64,000 nt of DNA from Tetradesmus obliquus (taxonomy: Eukaryota > Chlorophyta > Chlorophyceae > Sphaeropleales > Scenedesmaceae), in contig CP126197.1 in NCBI GenBank assembly GCA_030272155.1, forward strand, positions 5,324,001-5,388,000, written 5' to 3'. Position numbers and translations under genes: made by a program. Positions 53,788 through 64,000 of the stretch are shown piece after piece. Below the pieces are notes generated by a model. The model was not told where the DNA came from. It did not search any database and saw nothing but the letters and a program-made list of their open reading frames with translations. Numbering within the stretch: position 1 is the stretch's first letter; each line of letters begins with the position of its first letter.

Positions 53788-55893
53788 GATACCAGCGTCT
53801 ATCACGAGGACACTAAAGCTCCAGTTGATCACGCTGTATGCGTATGGCCTTGGCGAACAGCGAGGTCGGTCAGTGTCGCAGCAAAGGGTCACCTGTTGCT
53901 GGAAGTCGCGCGTAATGAAGCCGATTCACGCCTTGAGTGTACTGTTAATCGATTTACAAGGAACTGCAGCAACTTGATCTAGGAAACGTGCGCCGTGTGC
54001 GCGGCTTGTTCAGATGTCGCAGTTATTAGGGCTTTGAGTTGCTGCCAACCTGGCTGGTGGCTGTTCACAAGCCAATCAAACGTTAAAAGACTCTCAAAAT
54101 CACGTTTAACTTTTTAGCACACCATCACGGCCATCAGGCATGCCACAGCACATGTACATGCACGTTGTAAGCTGCCAAACTGTGCCAGGCCCTCCCTGAG
54201 CATGGTGCAGCAACCAGCCATGCATGAACAGTGATGCATCCGCCGCAATATGTGCCTTAAACGTGCAGGTATGGTACCCATTCACTCATTGTGCAGAGGT
54301 TGTGCATGCCAGACAACATACCTGCCTTCCCAGCCAGCTAACACAGGCGCTGCTGCCGCCACTGGCAGGTGTACACATGTGCAGAGCCCCAAAGCCTTGT
54401 GGAAAAATAGATCCATCCCTAGGCTTGTGCGCACATCCGCAATGGCCTTGGCCAAAGCATACACTAAACCTTTGCAGTGCACAAATCAAGAAGACGGTCC
54501 CGATGATGCTGTGGGTCTGGGATCAAACTTCGGAAGGCTACAGGAGCGCATCCAGTGATTCATGCAGCCCCATTGTGCAACTTGCACACGACATGCCGGC
54601 ATTTCTGACCACCTTGCAAGACACATAGCGAGTGCCTGGTGGCCCACAAACTAGCTCTATCAGCATGTTCATGCCAGATGCAAAGCACAGCAACAGAGAG
54701 GCTAACATGCCATTCGCACTGGCGAACACACCTCAACCTTCAAACGTTTCGGCCACCAACAACATGACATGTTCTTGTCAGAGCTGTACTGCAGATACAA
54801 AGCTAAAATGTGTGTCATGCAACCAAATATGGGTGCCCACATGCCGTCGCAGTAGGGTTGTATGATGCCACTATGCTGCTCGCTTGTAATCCCAAAACTG
54901 CGAGCGCACAAAAAGGAAAGGCAGGGTGCCGCCCTTGACAGCAGCGTACCCATACATAACAACTAACAGTAACTCGACGACACCAAACAGTGAGGCCAAC
55001 ACAATCTCCAAAGCACCAACTGTGTAGAGTAACCACAGACAAAATTGAGGCAAGAGTGCCAGGCAGTGCACCACACACACACAGGCAGCTCATCCTGGGA
55101 GCTGCCTGTTCAACACCATAGCATGGCCTGCGCTGCTGCACAGTTCACGTGGCCGCAGCAGCGGCGGCAGCCACAACACAACATGGCAGTTGTTGTTTGC
55201 AGCTGTTTGAAGCCACAGTTGTTGGCCTCAGCTGGCATAGCTGCTGACAATCCTGCTGCAGGCTACACAGTCCACCTACAAATGCCTTGAGTTCAGCGAG
55301 CGACGCTGCGCAAAGCTAGAAGTGCAATCCTCTGCATAATCACATTGAAGGGACCTTCTGCCAAGCTCAAGGCTGCTGCTTGTGACTGACTGGATAGACA
55401 CGGGGCAGCCAGCACCACAGCACACTGCAGGTGCCTGCAAACACAGTATTGAGATGCACGCTTGCCCGCAGACGTGCTGCAGGCAAGCGGGCAACACGAA
55501 TGCCCTCTGGGCCTGCTGCTGCTGCTGTTGCTATGATCAAACAATCGCACACATAACACACGGGCGACAACGACACGTCGCTGTCCTGCTGCCAGGCATC
55601 TCGCATGCGATGCTTGCAGACATCGGCTGCAAGCAGACAAACCGCCTGATGTTGTGGAAACTGCCTGGCATATGCTTCCTCCCATCAAATGCGGCCAAGC
55701 CCACGCCGCAGCCTCGCTAACATGAAGATCATCCTCACCACTAACTGCACCAACCCTGCACACCGCACCTGCAACTGCAGTGCTGCCGCATCAGCATCAG
55801 AACATGACCGTGCTGTCAGCAAACAAGCTGTAGTCAGGCGCGGCTTGCCTGCTCTGCTGCAACGCTAGCGACCACATCAGCGCGCTGTGCGCC
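53788..55893. other. Intergenic region, no supported gene
   Basis: No exon chain, repeat array or domain recognised. The region includes the MOSC promoter side and the 3' flank of phosphatase A. Confidence 0.45.
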
Positions 55894-57426
55894 TCAGAAC
55901 ATGACCGTGCTGTCGGCGAACACCAGGTTATCATCCGTGATGTCGTGCACATGGAAACGCCGGATCACATCGCTGAACCCGTGCACCACGCGCCGCCCGC
56001 TCACATGGTTCCTCCTAAAGCAGCGTTCGAGCCGCTGCTTGTCCCACCCTTTCCAGGCCTCAAGCCTGCAGCCTAACCTCTCGAACTCCTGCAGCTGCAG
56101 GGAGAAGCCTTCATTTGGGTCCACTACAGGCCTGGCCTGCTGCACGTGGGCGAGTGCGGTGTCATGTGACAGCCGCTCGCGCCACATGAGGTAGCCGATA
56201 GCGATGGTGCCGCTGCGAGACATGCCCTGCGCGCAGTGCACCAGCACGGCACCTGCAGAGCAGCAACAAGGACAAAAACGAGGATAACAACATTGAGCAG
56301 AATATTATATTACTGGGACCGGCCTTGATGACATACCCTGTGCGCAGTGCACCAGCACGGCGCCTGCAGGACAGCAATCAACGTCACGGTATGGCAGCCA
56401 AGTAACAAGACAGTGAGTATGTTGGGCATGAGCGTGTGCAGGTGTCATGAGTGCTTTTCTTCAAAGAGCAGGTGTGCTGCGTGCCGCTGCGCGACACGCC
56501 CTGCGCGAAGTGCACCGGCACGGCGCCTGCAGGTTGGCAACGAGAACAAATCGAGGATGAAAACATAGAGCAGGACATTAGATTACTGGGACCGGTCCTG
56601 ATGACATGCCCTGCGCGCAGTGCACCAGCACTGTGCCTGCAGGACAGCGCGGCGGTTGGCCCAATAGCAGTGAAGCCTGAGTGCTGTTGATATTTGATGT
56701 GGTTGTGTCAGCACAGGCCGGCGTGTGCGCTGCTTGCATGAGACAAGCGTGCCAAGCATGCAGATGTGCAGGTGTGCTCGGAGCCTTTTTTATCACGGAA
56801 CACCTGCTGGGTGCAACAGCTGCGGCATGCAGGTACGCAATCGTACAAAGGTTCATGCCTCCGCTACAAATGGTAGCATGCAAGATTGGAATATAATTTA
56901 TTTGACTGAGACCATGTCTTTTGGACGTAGAGGCAGCTGTTGAAGTTGATTGCCTGTGGACCAGAGCACGCCCGTCGCCTGCTGACATGCTGCTTTCTGC
57001 TGCTGGTGCTGCTTGCTCTCCCTTCTCCTCACCAGAACTCCTGCTGTCTTCGATGAAGTCAAAGGCCTCCTTGAAGACTGCCACCAGGTCCTCATCCTCC
57101 TCATCGCTCACTGACAGCTTCTTGTAGGTGAACTGAGCAGGATGGCTGGGCCCCAGCTCTCCACCTGCCTGCAGGATATGAGTTATGCCAGCTGCCTGCA
57201 GTGCTGACAGGCAGCTCTCTGTCTCGCGGGAGCCGATGTAGAGGTGCCTCCTGATCTTTCCGGGAGGGTCTAGGCAGCGCTCCTCGTTCTGTTGCTCTGC
57301 TGCCTTGGGCTGCAAGCTCACTGCAGCTACGGGTCCCTCCGTGAAGCTGTCTGCGACGACATCAGCTTTAGCAAACAAACGGTCCCTGATGTGGTCGGTG
57401 GTGGTGGCTTTGGTGGCAGTAGCCAT
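55894..57426 (-). CDS. Dual-specificity protein phosphatase A (atypical DSP)
   Basis: Two exons, 57426-57033 and 56252-55894, join in phase to 250 residues. Exon 1 encodes the DSP fold start (HLYIGSRETESCLSALQAAG, ITHILQAGGE) and an acidic SVSDEEDEDLVAVFKEAFDF helix that should supply the general-acid Asp. Exon 2 opens with the catalytic P-loop VHCAQGMSRSGTIAIGYLM (Cys138, Arg144), followed by the conserved EGFSLQLQEFERLGC helix. A C-terminal extension (GWDKQRLERCF, HDITDDNLVFADSTVMF) is shared with the neighbour. Cysteine phosphatases of this class dephosphorylate pTyr/pSer/pThr; the substrate is unknown. The nearest better-spaced Met (57426) was chosen; an upstream in-frame Met gives an unlikely Cys-rich leader. 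Confidence 0.88.
56287..56650 (-). repeat. Three copies of the DSP-A active-site exon edge in its intron
   Basis: Near 56338-56372, 56496-56533 and 56598-56645, CTGCAG|GCGCCGTGCTGGTGCA or close variants repeat the acceptor and the codons around VLVHCAQGM upstream of the true exon (start 56252). A 45-bp intronic block (GGACCGG(C/T)CCTGATGACAT on the + strand) repeats with them. Two copies retain the catalytic His-Cys codons. Confidence 0.88.
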
Positions 57427-59490
57427 GGCGGTGCCGCGATGGTCCCGCAACAGCAACGACAACTTTCGAAACAGAAAAGAAGACAAGAGCAGGCAGCAAG
57501 CGCCGTCAACGTTCACGTACACATTCGATTCGTTTTCAAAAAGATAAACTAATCGAGACAAGGCGGGACGACTGGTTATGGAGGCCCCACATTTGACAGT
57601 GTCACTGTGTGCTGTCTGACAGATGTCAACCGACCCTCGGTTGCAAACCTGGCAGCAATGAACAGCACCTTGCACAGAAAGTTGCCGATTGCATTCATTA
57701 CAACAGCACCTGCTCATTGGCACTGGGCTGCAATGAAACCTGTGTAGTACTCAAACTGTTTACAAGGCCCCAGTCCTGCTACATCACAGGTGCTGATGAT
57801 GGTGGAGACTGCGTCACATGGCCCTGCGGTGGCATGCCACATTGTCCGAACTTGGCAGACAACTCTGTACTGCAGTCGCATTGGATTCAGCACCTCCAAA
57901 AGCTGAAAACACTCGGCATATAGGTACATACACAGTTCACAACAAGCGGTACTACTTCTACAATAGCCTGTCAGGTAGACGACAGGCGGCCCTTCTATGG
58001 GCAACACAACTTATACTGATCACCAATATACATCACACTCTCACATGACCACAAGTATACCAACATCATGCACGAAGTTTGTTGACTCAAACTTTGTGAA
58101 CTCCGCAGGTCAGATATTAGCGCATCTGCAATTGACACCACTCAAGCACCTGTTGTGCCGTGCACGGCAAAATTGCATTCGCCAGTGCCAGCAACTATCA
58201 CACCACTTTGAACTACGACAGTAGCCGCGCACGCACGCACCAGCAACCACCACATAACACACTCAGACACTTCCAGCAGCCTGACCTGCTGCTTGCAATC
58301 AAGCAGCAGGGCCATGTAAAGCCACCAATTGGACCAACATGCACACTGACAAGCACGCCAAAACCGCACAACCGAATCATGTGACTTCCCTGAGTCTGCA
58401 GTGACTCGTGCAGTGACTCGTGCAGCATGCTGTCTGTAACAATCTTACACACTTTCAAAATTGGATGGAGCAGCTGCCGCTTGCCTTCCCCTTGGCAAGC
58501 TGCACGCATGCATATGGTGATGCAGAGGACTGACAGTATGGACGAAGGAAAGGGCCGTCCCATGCTGCTGCAAGATGACACAACAGGTGCCAGATGCTGC
58601 CGCAACACGGCAAGCGGAGACCCAACAGAAGCAATGCAGGACAGCTGTTGGTAAGGTACAGGCATAATGGAGAGAACACATGTATCAGACGCTAGGCACA
58701 GCCCACACAGAATCAGCAGACACCAACTAAACTCTCTTCAACTGCTGCATAACTTTCTTCTCAGCTCGTCGCTCTTCTCAGCACCAACAACAACAGAAGC
58801 AAGCAACTTCCAATTGCTCCACTAATACTACTCATAACCACCTTCAGTAGCCACCAGCTTCCTGGGAATCACCCACACATGTATCTGCTGTCATTACTAG
58901 CACCCACAACTCACTACGCAGCAGGCAACTGCAACGTGTGCAGCTGCAGCTTCAGTAGCTCAGCGGCCCCCTCATCTGTACATAAGCACGCATTTAGTAC
59001 CAGGCATTGCTGCTGCAGACAGTACTAAAGACAATGGTCCAAGCACACACACACATGGCGTTATGTGAGCTTATTGGTCCCAGCCAATACACCACAGCTT
59101 CGTCACAGAAGCTGCACACACATCAGCATAAACACAGCATGCCAAATCATGTTCAGACAGCAGTAGCTGGACAGGCCCGTCCAGCTGCTTGAAATGGGTG
59201 CTGGAGGTACCCCTGCTGTACTGTTCATGCTGTGTGTTTCCTCGTGCACAGGAGGGTGCACTCACACACACTGCTGCTTCATTGACAATACAAGCGTGGT
59301 GAGCTGGGTGCCCACATGGGAGTAATGTACACACATGATACACGTTGTTGCAAGCAGGTTGCACTTTGCTTGCCTCCAAGGAAGCATTCTGCACGCCAAT
59401 GCACCTGGATCACTTGCAACCAATAGCCTCACTGCCGCGCTGCTACAACGCCTTTTCCTGCAACCTGTTCGCATGCTGTTTGCGTGCTGT
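57427..59490. other. Spacer between tandem phosphatase genes, no supported gene
   Basis: No coding signal. A short direct repeat, GCAGTGACTCGT x2, lies near 58399-58425. Confidence 0.45.
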
Positions 59491-60489
59491 TCACAGAATG
59501 ACCGTGCTGTCGCAAAACACCAGGTCATCATCGCACACGTCGTGCACATGGAAGCGCCGGATCAAGTCCGCCATGCCATGCACAGCCCGGCGGCCGCTGA
59601 CGCTGCTGCTCTTGAAGCAGCGCTCGAAGCGCTGCCTGTCCCAGCCAGCCCATGACTCGCAGCAGCAGCCTAATCTTTCAAACTCCTGCAGCTGCAGCCG
59701 AAAGCCCTGGTTGGGGTCTGCAATGGGGCGGGCCTGCTGAACATGGGACAGCGCTGTTTCAATGGAGAAGCGTGCGTGGGACATGAGGTAGCCTGTGAGG
59801 ACTGCGGCGCTGCGGGAGACGCCCTGCGCGCAGTGCACGAGCACGCCGCCTGCGGGAGGGGTGGAGAAGGGGCGAGGACGAAGCAGCAGTTGCAGATGTG
59901 AGCGCACTACAGTTGACGACTTCAAATAGGGCCTCAGGCAGAGCTGCAAGTCAAGTCGTAAGAAAATGCGGATGATACGCAACAGAGATATGCAGCATTG
60001 GCAGCACCTGATGTTGTACCATGGCAGCACTGACGTCATGTCAGCTGCATTGCAGCTGATTAGTCAATAACAGCACCGCAGTGTCACACAACAGCATTGC
60101 GGGCACCACCACTGCCGCTGCTCACCCGACATCCTGCCCTCATCGATGAAGTCAAAGGCCTCCTTGAAGACTGCCACCAGGTCCTCATCCTCCTCATCGC
60201 TCACTGACAGCTTCTTGTAGGTGAAATGTGCAGGGTGGCTTGGGGCCAGCTCAGCACCTGCTTGCAGGACGTGCGTGATTCCTGCTGCCCGCAGCTCTGC
60301 TAGGCTGGCCTCGGTCTCTCGAGAGCCGATGAAAAGTCCAGCGCGCAGCTTGCATGGCGGGTCGCTGCAGGGTGCGGGTGCGGGGCTCCTCTTCACGAGC
60401 AGGGCCAAGTGATGTACCTCGACAGCATGCTGCTTGGAGCGCCACCGCTCCTCGAGGGTGCTAGTAAGTACTGCAACTGTGGAAGCCAT
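59491..60489 (-). CDS. Dual-specificity protein phosphatase B (tandem paralogue of A)
   Basis: Two exons, 60489-60126 and 59849-59491, join in phase to 240 residues. The intron sits at the same position and phase as in phosphatase A, and exon 2 has the identical length of 359 nt. The catalytic loop is VHCAQGVSRSAAVLTGYLM (Cys128, Arg134). The blocks TYKKLSVSDEEDEDLVAVFK and LQLQEFERLGC are the same as in A, and it ends HDVCDDDLVFCDSTVIL. The N-termini differ. This is a clear tandem duplication. The intron here is clean: no active-site-exon copies, unlike A. Confidence 0.9.
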
Positions 60490-61945
60490 GGTGTGAAGTG
60501 CTCAGCGCAGCAGAACCGGCCAAACTGCAGAAAACACGTGTGCGAGACTCGAAGCAAATGTGTCGAGACGCCAGGTTTCCTGCAGCTGCGCACGTTCTAC
60601 TTTCGATCACTTCATGAAAATGTGTAGGGTGGTTGGTCAGAGGCCGTGTGCGCATATATATGGTCACAATAAGAATGACAAGGGCAGCTGACGAGGATGT
60701 CAGACTGCAGCCGTTGGCATCAGCAGCACAACAATAAACGCAAGATGACTTCTCCCAGTGGTATCTTTGTTGCTTATGAGTGATAGGCCTCGACTATGGC
60801 GATGCTGCCACATTACGAACGATGAGTTCGTAAAGTTCCGCAGCCCAACCATGTCAACGAAGTGGTCTCATAAACATGTTTTACAACCTGTTGATTTCCT
60901 TGTTCAACGGCACATCGCTGAAGCCAATGCCACAGCTAGGCCATCAGAGCAACTGCCACTGCCAGTCTGGCAAAGTTCTGCCAGTGCTTTTCAAAACAGG
61001 CACATCTTAGGGAGCTGCCGAACGCCTGTGATTTTTACCACTTACTCTTTATACTCATCCCGCACGCTTATAATGTGGACATGGGCGTGCTGGGTTTGTG
61101 GAGGCTGAAACCACGGACAAGGGCTATGCACTGAAGGCGCCATGGCTGCATGGCAACACCAATACGGCGCTGCATGGACCCTCTAAATGATTCTGCAGTT
61201 ACACAACCCCACTCCCGCAGCTACTACGCTTACAGAGCAACAGAACACAGTGAAGCATCCAAGAGACCCAAACAGTAGGGTGATGCCGCATCACCAGCGG
61301 CTGCTGGCAGCTATAGCTGCATACATGCAGCCGCTCAGGCTGCCATGCCCGGGCCGGGCCACCCTGCACTATTGTTGCTCCATGCCTGCCGCTGCTTACT
61401 GATGGAGCAAATGAATCAGCGAGCAAGGCCAAAGTTTTGGCACCTTTGCCTGAAACTGTGGGGCCTGCAGCAAGAAGAGCACATGGCTGATACAACATCC
61501 CTCGAGCTGTGCGTGCAAGCCAGCACGCCGCCCGCTGCTGAGAAACAGGCACTCCATGTACCTACACTATTTCACATATTGATCAGGCCATAACAAGTCC
61601 CTGAGCCAGTCGTCACAGGCTGCTTCACACAATGAACATAAGTCATGGACAATAAAACACAGCAGCATCCTAGTGCTGCGGTATGGGCATGTTGAAGTAC
61701 AAAAATGTAGGTGCAACTATGGCACCGATAGTGAAGTTGTTGATCGAAAACTAGAACTGCAGCAGTGCTCATCCCAGACAAAAGACGTGTGTGAACAGCT
61801 TCTTGAACAGATCACAGCGCGTATGCCGCTGCCTCTGCCATACAATCACCTATAAAAATGCAGCGTCACGCTCCTCACCGCCCACCTCCGACCATTTTTA
61901 TTGTTGGGCAATATGCAGCATCATCAATTCCTGCAAGATTTCTGC
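60490..61945. other. Intergenic region, no supported gene
   Basis: Nothing beyond the promoter side of phosphatase B and the 3' flank of the M16 gene. A TA-rich TATATATGG near 60653 lies about 165 bp upstream of the phosphatase B start, in the minus-strand promoter region. Confidence 0.45.
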
Positions 61946-63811
61946 TCACAGCGGCAGGCCCAGCCCAGTGAAGCGATTTTCCTCACCAAACACCTGCCCA
62001 GCCACCTCTGCCACCTCAGGCCCCCTCAAACTGTCCACATCAGCCAACTCCTGCAGCACGCCACGCCAGCTGCCAGTCACCGAGTGATAACTCGCCAGCA
62101 GGCTAGACATGCTGCCGTTGCTGGTCAGCGCAGACAGCAGCGCGGCACGCGCGGAGGCTTTCACGCGGCCGAGCTCTGCGGGTGTGGGGCCATCTTGTGC
62201 GAGGGCGTCCAGCTGCTGCTGCAGCTCAGTGCTGAAGCGCTGCATGTCACCGCCTGCAGGACATGACAGAACGGTGGACACATGTTGGCAAGTTGGTATC
62301 ATGGGTACCCAGCAGAGCTACTGGCTGTGTCTACACGGCTCGCATGGCCCAGTTTCAGGTGTTTGACAAGGTACCTGACGCATAGTTGATCCTCGTCCTT
62401 CTCCATCATCTATCAGGGCTGGTGTGCTGCATCCTGTGCTGCTGTCCCTGCTGCCTGCCACCAGTTGCCCACAACAAACTGGACAAGTTGTGACAAACCT
62501 CTCCTCACCTGCTGGCGGCACTGCAGTCACCAGGCTGAGCCCCGAGTGCAGGTCATCTGGGTACCCCACCTGCTGCCAACAGCAAACAGCAACCCCATGC
62601 TATCAAACAAACACACATTCAGCCTCACCTGCTGGCGGCACTGCAGTCACCAGAGCCAGTCCCGGGTGCAGGTCCCCTGGGTATCCCACCAGCACGCTGG
62701 CAGACAGGCAGGAGCCGCGCAGCACCAGCTGCTTGATCAGCCGCGCGCTGCGGCCGCCAGTCAACACGTCTGCAGCCACCTGTGGATGCAGCAACAAGGT
62801 GCAGTGCACAGGAAGGACAGGAGACGTTTGACACCTGTGTTGCCAGCTGCTTGCAGAGCATAGGCCTAAACAAGAGCGTAAAACACAGAATGCAATGTTG
62901 CTGTTACTTCATGTGACGGGAAGTGAACACTGCATGCATGGCAGGTGTCTGCTGTAACAGTGTGCCAGCAGGCAGCAGCACAGCGACCCACCTCCATGGC
63001 TGTGCCGCGCCTGCCTGTGACGCTTGGCCGGTAGTACCCCATCACCAGCAGTGGCCCTGCTGCAGTGCGCTGGCTGAACTCCCGGCTGCTGCTGCTGCTG
63101 CTGCTGCTACCTGCCCCAGACCTGTCCCACACTAAGCTGCTGCTTCCATCCTGCTTGGTGCGAGTGCTGCCTACAGCTGAGGCAGCGCCTAGCTGGGCTA
63201 GCGGTGCTGCTGCTGCCACTCCGAGTGCAGCTACTGCAACACCAGCTGCTGCTCCACCCACTGCTGCTGGCGCTGCTGCTGCCACTACTGCCGGCTGTGG
63301 CAGGGGTTCTGCTGCCAGCCGCTGGATGCTGCTGTCGAGTGTGACTGCGCCTGCTGGCGCTGTCCAGCTGCCAAAATACTTTTCAGCCAGCTGCTGCACC
63401 CTGCCAGGGTCAACGTCTCCTACTACGCTGATGGTCAGGTTGGCTGGATGGTAGTACCTGCAGCATGCAGCACAAAATTGGCAGGGCTTGGACAAAAAGA
63501 AGCATACAGCAGAAGCGATGGGCAGGTGCTGCTGTGTCCTTTGCACATCACAGTATGGTCCCGTACATGGGCAGCCTGACGTCCCTGTTGCTCAGGCTGC
63601 TGCTGTGCGTGACGGAGCTGCCTGCCTTTGCTTGCAGGACACGCATACTTGGCCAGGGGAAATGCTGCAGCTGCTTATTTCACAAGTCGGTCAGTTGGTT
63701 GCACTCCACTGCTGAGGACTGTGCTGGCTGTGCCTTTCATAACCTGTCCTCACCTGCTGAAGAACGAAGCCACCTCATGGCTGCCAAAGCGGTCAAAGTC
63801 ATCAGCAAAGC
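61946..63811 (-). CDS. M16 (insulinase/PqqL-like) metallopeptidase, C-terminal part
   Basis: Four exons are visible: 63811-63754, 63457-62992, 62779-62629 and 62253-61946. The gene enters from beyond the window, so the HxxEH zinc site is not seen. The visible part starts in the first M16 domain: FDRFGSHEVASFFSRYYHPA, NLTISVVGDVDPGRVQQLAE and KYFGSW. It continues into the second: VAADVLTGGRSARLIKQLVL, LVGYPGDLHPG, then FSTELQQQLDALAQDGPTPA and ELGRVKASARAALLSAL. An Ala/Ser-rich insert of about 90 residues separates the two. Family members degrade peptides or process presequences in organelles; substrate and location cannot be told from this part. Confidence 0.85.
62506..62570 (-). repeat. Copy of the 3' edge of the M16 exon 62779-62629
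   Basis: In gene sense GGGTACCCAGATGACCTGCA to CCGCCAGCAG|GTGAGG repeats the exon end and its donor about 60-120 bp downstream (VGYPDDLHSGLSLVTAVPPA against VGYPGDLHPGLALVTAVPPA). A CAG|GTGGGG acceptor-like junction precedes it. Confidence 0.88.
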
Positions 63812-64000
63812 CTGCAGGGCACAGCGCACCACACACATGTGCACAGTTACATCTGCACGGCCGTTTCAGCGGAAGCGTAGCAGAGCTGCGCTGCCTGCCT
63901 GTCTTGCAACTGGGAGCTTGTGCGGTCAGCAGTAGCTTGGGCACTGGTGTCTAGCAGTTTGCCGGCATTTGAGTTACAAGTAATTTCCTCCATGCAGAGC
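63812..64000 (-). other. Intron of the M16 gene running off the window
   Basis: Upstream of the last supported acceptor (CCTGCAG| at 63812) no further exon can be placed with confidence before the edge. Confidence 0.5.

Overview
The window is nuclear DNA of a eukaryote, almost certainly a chlorophycean green alga. Genes are broken into many short GT-AG (occasionally GC-AG) introns. Coding regions are rich in Ala/Gln/Ser runs built on CAG/GCA triplets. TGTAA motifs, the usual algal poly(A) signal, follow several stop codons. The repertoire is plant-like (MCM7, TKL kinase, p24, mARC-type MOSC protein). I cannot fix the genus; the CAG-rich, repeat-laden style would suit the Sphaeropleales. All gene models below were spliced by hand and checked for phase continuity.

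Layout. 1-4.65 kb: the 3' end of one + strand gene, then a Gln/Ala-rich + strand gene of unknown function. 4.96-7.64 kb: a compact CACTA-type DNA transposon with 24-bp inverted termini and an AAG target-site duplication. 7.6-10.9 kb: no convincing gene. 10.9-15.1 kb (-): a secreted, very Cys-rich protein. 15.5-19.2 kb (-): a DHRS7-like short-chain dehydrogenase. 19.7-20.6 kb (+): a p24 cargo receptor. 22.2-29.1 kb (-): a TKL-type kinase with a TM anchor and an 844-residue low-complexity tail. 30.6-32.7 kb (-): an F-box/LRR gene with an in-frame stop and a frameshift. 33.9-37.8 kb (-): a secreted CAP/PR-1 protein whose first intron holds a broken LINE. 39.1-40.3 kb (-): proteasome assembly chaperone 4, divergent from MCM7 (+, 19 exons, 40.7-49.0 kb). 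50.6-53.8 kb (-): a MOSC-domain amidoxime-reductase-like protein. 55.9-60.5 kb (-): two tandem dual-specificity phosphatases. 61.9 kb to the edge (-): the C-terminal part of an M16 metallopeptidase.

The most striking feature is shared by many of these unrelated genes. Introns carry tandem copies of the neighbouring splice junction together with 10-70 bp of the adjoining exon. The copies sit beside the true exon in MCM7 (about 15), the kinase (about 10), CAP, MOSC, SDR, DSP-A, M16 and the Cys-rich gene. In three genes the junction copies have become regular arrays of 5' splice sites: 21 bp x13, 33 bp x17 and about 122 bp x5. The 21- and 33-bp units keep the reading frame open, so donor choice could add variable peptide repeats. 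A second regularity is that many introns end in sense-strand (CTG)n directly before the acceptor, while exons carry CAG/GCA runs.

Other points of interest are that the MCM7 zinc finger has lost all four cysteines, and that the outer parts of the CACTA element carry mixed-orientation GTCCAG motifs of the kind bound by TNPA-type proteins. No RNA genes, CRISPR arrays or prokaryotic features were seen.
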